A DNA stretch of 64,000 nucleotides from Chionis minor (lineage: Eukaryota > Chordata > Aves > Charadriiformes > Chionididae): contig VZSF01008937.1 in assembly GCA_013398295.1 (NCBI GenBank), forward strand, positions 1 through 64,000. The letters run 5' to 3'. This document shows positions 24,780-64,000 of the stretch, one piece after another. Numbering within the stretch: position 1 is the first letter of the stretch; each line of letters starts with the position of its first letter. The position numbers and the translations under genes were made by a program. Below the pieces are notes generated by a model, which searched no databases, was not told where the DNA came from, and saw only the letters and a program-made list of their open reading frames with translations.

Positions 24780-26823
24780 AATTTATTGTGAGAACATAAA
24801 AGGCAGAGGTTTATTCCTCTCACAGAAGGCAACTACTGTTTTCATTATTCAGTTTCAGGACATTATTCACCAAATGCTTATTTTAGCTGCTACCATGAAC
24901 CTCCCTAAACTCTCATAACAATAGTTCTAATGTTTGCATTCTGTGACTAGTCATCTAAATCAATAATTTATACTTTGATTCAGACACAGCACAGCAATAT
25001 CGAAAACCAGGAAGAAAGGTATCACTAAGGCCCTGCGGTTTCCACTGGCTGCTCCAATATACTGAATACTGCAGTGAGCTGCAGAGTTTTGACTCCCAAG
25101 CTTGCGGAAGAGCTTTACTGGCTGGAAACACTGAGGTATAGCACGCTCTCAGTAAAATAAAAAAAAAAGGCGGGGACGAGGAGGGGAACAGAGAGAGAAA
25201 CAAGAGAAATTTACATCTCCTTATAGCCACAAGGACTCAGTGGTCAAGTTATATTACATTTCTCCTAGGATGTGTTTGTACAGCGAACAACAACTGTGAC
25301 TGCAGCCCGGGGAGCCATACCTTCCCAAGCTTTTAATCAATCTACCATGCAACTGGAGCGGTAACAATGTAGAAGCAGCAGCTCAATTTAAGCTTAAGAC
25401 ACAATGGCCCTCGCTAAGTGAGAGCGCCTTCATGATGATTAGCATACTATTAACTTCCTCATATTAACATCACCTCTTGTTTCAATTCATTTGAACATGC
25501 TGGACAGACAATCCTTTCAAAAGCACCAATATTCTGATTTAGCAATTTACAAAGGGCGCTGAAGGATACATGTCTCAGATCCCACCAAACAAAGCAGCTA
25601 AAATATTTCCTGACGTTTAGAACTCGTTAATTGTGGTGTCCCAAGTATGACTACACTACAGGCAGACGTCTTTGAATGTTAAGCTCACTTCGAACAGCAA
25701 ATGACATAAAAACTATGAACAATGTAGCAATTGCATTTAAGAATAATTAACTAAAAGTTCTGCAACCTGCAGCACTGTCACTGTGGTGATATGGAACCTC
25801 TGTTTCGGGAACTGGCTCTGAATCTGTAGGTTGCTTAACGAATTCAAATCAGCAACAGCACCCAGCCACAGAAGCAACAGTGCCAATGGCAAGAGATGCT
25901 TCGGGAATGGAAGTCTATAAATTTTAACAACAATGGACTAAAAATGCCAAAATCCCCTCAGGTCTCACTGGCTCTTGAAACTGGTACATTAATCCCACAA
26001 GGCATTCCTCCTTCTCAGTGGGTCTCTGACCCGACTGCCCCTTCACAGAAAAGGTGAAACAGGAAGAAAGAAAAAGAAAAGAAAAAAAGACAAGCGTATC
26101 TCTCCACTCCACAACCCCTTGCTTTCATTATTAAAATTCATCTGGGTTTCTGAACTACGCAAATATTTCCAAGAGCTGAGTACTGACAGGACATGAGGTA
26201 TTCTAGGCTTTTCTTTGCCACGAGGGCTGCTTTGTTCTAGACAGTTCTTGAGAGGTGAGAACACCTGAAAACACTACTATTCCAACTCTACCATTTCCTT
26301 ATGCAGTTTTAACGTTGTATTTAGTAAGGGCTATCCCAAGACTTACACAAATCTTGGAAAAGAAACTAAAAGCGGCAAGTATGCTGATGAGAAATGAGAT
26401 AAAATTTTGATAGCAGTGAAACATTTCTTGCTGCATGGTCTACGTCTAGGAAGGAATTCAATCACTGCCACAGGAAATCTTGTTAATCAAGAATATGTGA
26501 ATAAGCATTCTGCGGTTTGTTGAACACCGGTCCAAATAGTCACCCACAGACTGAAAGGCGAGCTCAAGGTCTTTATGAATATAAAGCTTTGTTTGGCAGA
26601 TATTAAGTGCATTTATGTGCTGCAAAAACATTGTGTCCGGCCCTCTGTCTTGGAGAGAATACCACCTACTTTCTTTAAAGCTGAATTTCACCTAAGCATT
26701 TTTTTTGTATTTTCACCCAAGTATTTTTTCAGATCAGGAATAAATTTTCTCCACTGCAGATTCACAATGCTAACCCAATACAAACCTGACATACGTCAAA
26801 CAAAAGTGTATCTTCCCATTTTA
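24780..26823 (-). other. SEPSECS: Probable SEPSECS 3' untranslated region / downstream flank
   Basis: Sequence following the SEPSECS stop in transcript direction. Two AATAAA hexamers on the minus strand at 24810-24815 and 24782-24787 lie within 35 bases of each other and are candidate polyadenylation signals. The extent of the UTR is inferred; no nearer clear AATAAA was noticed. Confidence 0.35.
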
Positions 26824-49488
<22,665 letters not shown>

Positions 49489-50499
49489 CTTAATAATAAT
49501 AATATAAAGGTAACTACCAAACTTGGAAATTAAAAACGAACACAACTTTATGCAACTTGTTTGATTAATGTTACCCTTCTTTCCCACGCTGAACAGCAGT
49601 TTGTATTTTCATTATGCTGTTTTATATCATCTAATGTTATGAATCTGCGTTCAGAGAAAAGTTAAACAACGATTTTTCCACATATTAAGTGCAACTACAG
49701 TAGTATATGCTGATATTAAAAACAGTCAGGATATTTTTCACTTTCAAGTGTTAAGGTACACACAAAACTACTGCAGCACATGCATGTTAGTTACTCCCTA
49801 GAAGACTATAGATTATCTGACGTATTCTCTAGACAAGAATTCAACAAAAAGAACTGGGCAAAAGGGAGATAATCGGATATCACAGAACCAAAAATATTAA
49901 TTATGAGCAGAAGGAGAATATAGTTTCACTTGTAACACACCTTCCTAACTGCCTATTCTCCTTTCTAGCTATTATCCAATAGGTAAGGAAAACAGTTACA
50001 GAATGTGAAGTGTCAAAACTTGCAAACACAGACATGCACTTTCCTGTGCTCTTTACTGCGTTACAAACTATGTCCATCTGTAAATTGCAGAAAAGATCCT
50101 CAGAGGAAAGGTACTCAGAAATCCATGGAGCACTACTAGAGCTGCTCAAGCCCAGACACTTTTTTTTTTTTTTAACGCCCCAATAACAGTAAAACAAATT
50201 CTGTAAAAGTAATTAATTTCTGCAGTGTGGTCTGAAAGTTAAGTTTTAACCAGTGGACAACGTGACATGGGATGTTCAAGAACTGAAGCACGTGAGAGCT
50301 GACTGCTAATGATTTCCGTACAATGCAAATACGCTGGTTTGGCACCTCATAAATACAATTTTTTTTTTTACCTCGTGTAACAGTATGTTTGTATCTTATT
50401 GTTTAAAATAAAAAGATCGTCAACTGTTTGCTGGACCCTTCTGAGCAAACAACCTATGGCAACCGCTGCTTATTGCCACAGGTGGCCTTTCATTCCGGG
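49489..50499 (-). other. SEPSECS: SEPSECS intron 1 (3' part)
   Basis: Sequence between exon 2 and the CpG island. It contains a T run at 50160-50173 and no coding segment matching the SEPSECS N-terminus. Confidence 0.7.
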
Positions 50500-50787
50500 G
50501 CTCCGTAAGGTCTCTGCCGTTACGGCGCGGCGAGCCGGGCTCTCCTGAGCCCCCTCTCCCGGGCCGTGCCCAGTAACCCCAGGGGCACGGGGGGTCACCG
50601 ACTGCCGGGAAACCGGTGGGGGAGCTGGCGGGGCGGCGTGGCCCGGCTCCCCGCGGGGCCCGACAGGCCGTACCGGGACCGGGCGGAGAAGAGGCGGGGG
50701 GCGGCTCCCTTGGCGGGGCGCCGGGCCGGGCGCAGGCCGGCGGGCGGCTCAGCGCCGCTTTGCCCCGCTTCCCCGGCGCCGGTGCCG

Positions 50788-50788
50788 N
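50788..50788. other. Single-N assembly gap
   Basis: An unresolved base inside the CpG island, where SEPSECS exon 1 would be expected. The flanks show no duplication. The N may stand for a gap of unknown size. Confidence 0.9.
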
Positions 50789-50821
50789 CCGTCCGCAGGC
50801 GCGCAAGGGGCGCGCAGGGGA

Positions 50822-50833
50822 CGCGCATGCGCC
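50822..50833. promoter_or_regulatory. NRF1-type motif (SEPSECS side)
   Basis: CGCGCATGCGCC matches the NRF1 consensus YGCGCAYGCGCR at 11 of 12 positions. NRF1 sites are common in CpG-island promoters of housekeeping genes. Confidence 0.65.
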
Positions 50834-51320
50834 TCGCGGCAGCCCGCTCCTCCCCTCAGGGAGGCCGCGCCCGGCCGCCCTGCTGAGGGCAGCCCCCGCC
50901 GGTACCGTGTCCGCCCGGGCCGCCCGCCCCCTGCTAGAGGTACGGAGGCGGCAGGGCGCCGCGGCGGGGCTGCGCACGGAGCTGCCCTGGGAAGGGGGGT
51001 GTCTCCATTTTCCGCGCTCGGCACGGGCCCTCCACAGGCGGCGCCCCTCCGTGAGGCGGGGGGAACCCGCCAGAAACCGCCGCTTGGCTGTGGAGAGCCC
51101 GGGTGCGGGCTGGGTGTTCAGCCCCCCTCAGAGTTTGGGATGAGGCTGCCGAGAACGGCCGCGTCCCTTCCCGGAAGGTTCCTGTCAGGGTGAGCGCCTT
51201 CTCGGCGCCTCGCAGCGCAGCGGGCGAGGGCGGCCTGCTCGCCCGGTGCCCGGCCCGCCTGCTGGGGCTGGGAGACAGGCGGGGACATGCCGCTAGGGGA
51301 GAGGCAGGTCGCTTGTTTGT

Positions 51321-53449
51321 GGGTTTTTTTTTTTGCTTGGGAAGAGACAGTTATCCCAGTAGGAAATCTGGGACAGGCATCGCGGCGTTGCTGGGAGTGA
51401 AGCCGCCGCAGGTGGAAGCTCACCTGGAGCACGGGGCCTGGCTGGTTGGTTGCCATTCGCCTGCCTCAACTAGCCAGCAGCCAGCCATGCAAAAAGTGAA
51501 GCGGCGTGCTCAGTAGCACGCAGTCTGTGTGTTCCAGCCCCGCACCTGGTCAACTGAACTTGTTTATGAAGGCTTAGCCCATTCTTCTGTTTTACAGTTT
51601 TAAGCTCAGACAGGTAATTAGACCGTGAAAAGCACATAGCGACTGTCCTGCTTCTGTAGGTTTAATTAGCCGGATTAAGATCTTTCAGGCGTTCTGACAG
51701 AGTGATCTCACACACCTGTTTGAATTGTTGGCTCAGACTATAATTAACATATAATTAACATAGTTTCTCAGTCCTTTTGAACAGAAGAGAGCTTTGCAAG
51801 TTGAATTGTCACCCTTCTTAGTCCCCGTAGTCACGTGGCATCTGGATTGGTAAAATTTGTCCTGTTTTATTTTAGAAATACTGAGCAGCTTGTCCTTTAT
51901 TTCAAACTATCACAAGAGGGCGCTCACCTAAAACTAAAAGTGCACGATTGTGCATCTATTCCCTTTTTTTTCCCCCTCCTGTTTTCCCCACTGCAACGTT
52001 TCGACCTGCTGCTCAGATACATACCATAACCAGGTGACCAAGTATACTCTGTGGGTTAGAAGGAGGGAGACAAAAGTGTTAGCATGAGGAAAATGATCCA
52101 ATTTATTTGCACGATTTAATTGTTAGTGATTTTAATCCAGGTGGCTAATTGAGAGTATTAGCTACTCAGAATTAAAGTTAATAGTTTGTTAATAACTATG
52201 ATAGTGATGTGTGTTGTGTTTAATTATGAGCTGTCATAATGTTTGAACTCTGCACTACTGAACATTGAGGCAATGTAAAGACTTTGGTAGATCAAGACCT
52301 GTGAGCAAGTTGCAGAATTCTCGTGGCAGTAGATGAAAACTAAGAGTTAACTGCATTTAGACATACACTAGCATGTGTAGATGGATCCCTAAACCAGAAG
52401 AAATAATTAATTAGTTACTTTGTGTTTAGTTTATTCAAAAGAAAGAACTTTCAAACTTTTTAGAGACCCACAGATGAACTATTTGACAGAACATTATTGA
52501 AACGGCCCCAATTCACTCACAACTAATGAAGCTAAAGGGAGATGCAGTCTTCCTTAATGGTCTGCTGGGCAAAATTTAGACTTAAAGTCTCCCATTTTAG
52601 TCTGATCTTTTTGTTTGCTTCACACAGGAATTAACATTGGTATAATTTTTCTGTACAGAAAATTACATCCAGTCGTAGCCTTCATATACTTGTTTACTAA
52701 GCATAAAATGGCTATTGATCTGGAGCCACAGTTGGCTATGTTCACTTTTAATAGAAAGGAGTGGAAACAGAAATGCAAGTGTGAACAGATTTTATCAAAT
52801 GTTACAGATATTAATAGTTACATAAGTAAATGACACTCAGCAGAGTTCCAAAGTCCATTGGCTGCCAGGTAACCTGAGACAAAGCAAACACAAGTCAGGC
52901 ATTTCAGCAAGGCTGTATTTTGTCCGTAACCAAGCACAGTAATTTTCTTTCCGTGATCCAGGTAACGCACAGAATGAATCCTTATAAAATCAGTAATTAT
53001 GAGAACAATGAATATGTGCAATTACTGCTTTAGCTGGGAACCGATTTGCTCCCAGTGTGATGCAGAATCCCAGTTCTACACAAGTTCTCCACACACTTAT
53101 TTTTCTCCCGTATTTCACCGAAATCTGAGCACTGCCCTGCGGAAAGTCCCTCTTCTGTAGGGCAGCGTGGGAGGAGGCGGACAGGTTGGAGTCCGATGGA
53201 GCGTGTTGGGGTGGTTACGGCCCTTTTCTCCTTCTTCCACTTAAGGATGCCAGGATGGCTGAGGAAGTAACGATGATGTATTCACGTTGGGTTTAGGTTG
53301 CCTTTTGGAAATTACCGTGACGGCGTCTTTTAAAACATGGGGCGGGAGAGCAGCTGGCTGGTGTAAAAATCCAATTTCGGGCACAGAAATAAAGCAAGTT
53401 TCGGGTTTTTTGCTTGGTATTTTTTTGTTAGATGACTAGCAGTGAAAAC
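51321..53449. other. Spacer between the two divergent promoters
   Basis: About 2.1 kb, AT-rich, with no recognisable exon or repeat. It holds a CTCF-like site at 51910-51924. Several short plus-strand frames are open but show no known domain. Confidence 0.65.
51910..51924 (+). promoter_or_regulatory. CTCF-like binding motif between SEPSECS and PI4K2B
   Basis: TCACAAGAGGGCGCT fits the CTCF core (CCASYAGRGGGCGC) at the AG-A-GGGCGC half; two positions on the left differ. Motif evidence only. Confidence 0.45.
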
Positions 53450-53525
53450 ACTGCGGAGGAGGCCTTGTAGCCGCTGGGGGCGGCGGCCCCTTTAAGGCAG
53501 GTGCGGCGGGGCGGGGGCCGCGCGC

Positions 53526-64000
<10,475 letters not shown>

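Larger units (their letters stand above)
50500..51320 (-). promoter_or_regulatory. SEPSECS: CpG island, presumed SEPSECS promoter and 5' end
   Basis: GC- and CpG-dense stretch immediately upstream of SEPSECS in transcript sense. It contains an NRF1-type palindrome at 50822-50833 and a single N at 50788. The long open frames here on both strands are by-products of GC content. None encodes the expected AYVRQG-like N-terminus, so exon 1 is not identified. Start-site position is inferred. Confidence 0.8.

Noticed and set aside
50420..50977. Minus-strand 185-codon frame in the SEPSECS CpG island as exon 1
   Set aside because: It has the right strand and place but no SEPSECS N-terminal signature, and it runs across the N. 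It is a GC artefact.

Overview
This window is nuclear DNA from a bird. The evidence is a set of CR1 LINE fragments with the avian-type 3' end (ATTCTATGAT-like repeats), long introns in AT-rich sequence, CpG-island promoters, and two recognisable vertebrate genes in the head-to-head order known from human 4p15.2: SEPSECS on the minus strand and PI4K2B on the plus strand. Nothing suggests a prokaryote, a plasmid or an active virus.

Layout. Positions 1-26.8 kb contain no gene I can recognise, only CR1 fragments and AT-rich unique sequence. SEPSECS occupies 26,824-49,488 on the minus strand. I placed ten coding exons (exons 2-11 by human count) with canonical GT/AG borders and matching phases; they give 453 residues. 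Exon 1 (about 38 residues in human) is not visible. It probably fell into a one-base assembly gap (N at 50,788) inside the CpG island at 50.5-51.3 kb. A spacer of about 2 kb follows. The PI4K2B CpG island (53.45-54.0 kb) and its exons 1-3 (53,526-63,496) come next, and the gene continues past the window end. A second N (53,598) lies inside PI4K2B exon 1.

Functions. SEPSECS converts phosphoseryl-tRNA(Sec) to selenocysteinyl-tRNA(Sec), the last step before selenoprotein synthesis. PI4K2B makes phosphatidylinositol 4-phosphate on membranes. They do not share a pathway. Both promoters are CpG-rich, each carries an NRF1-type palindrome, and a CTCF-like motif lies between them.

I found no new biological system. 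The points most worth checking are an 87-base SEPSECS intron that is in frame and free of stops, a 384-base duplication that exactly flanks an N (an assembly artefact), the missing or doubtful first exons of both genes, and CTCF-like and NRF1-like sites.
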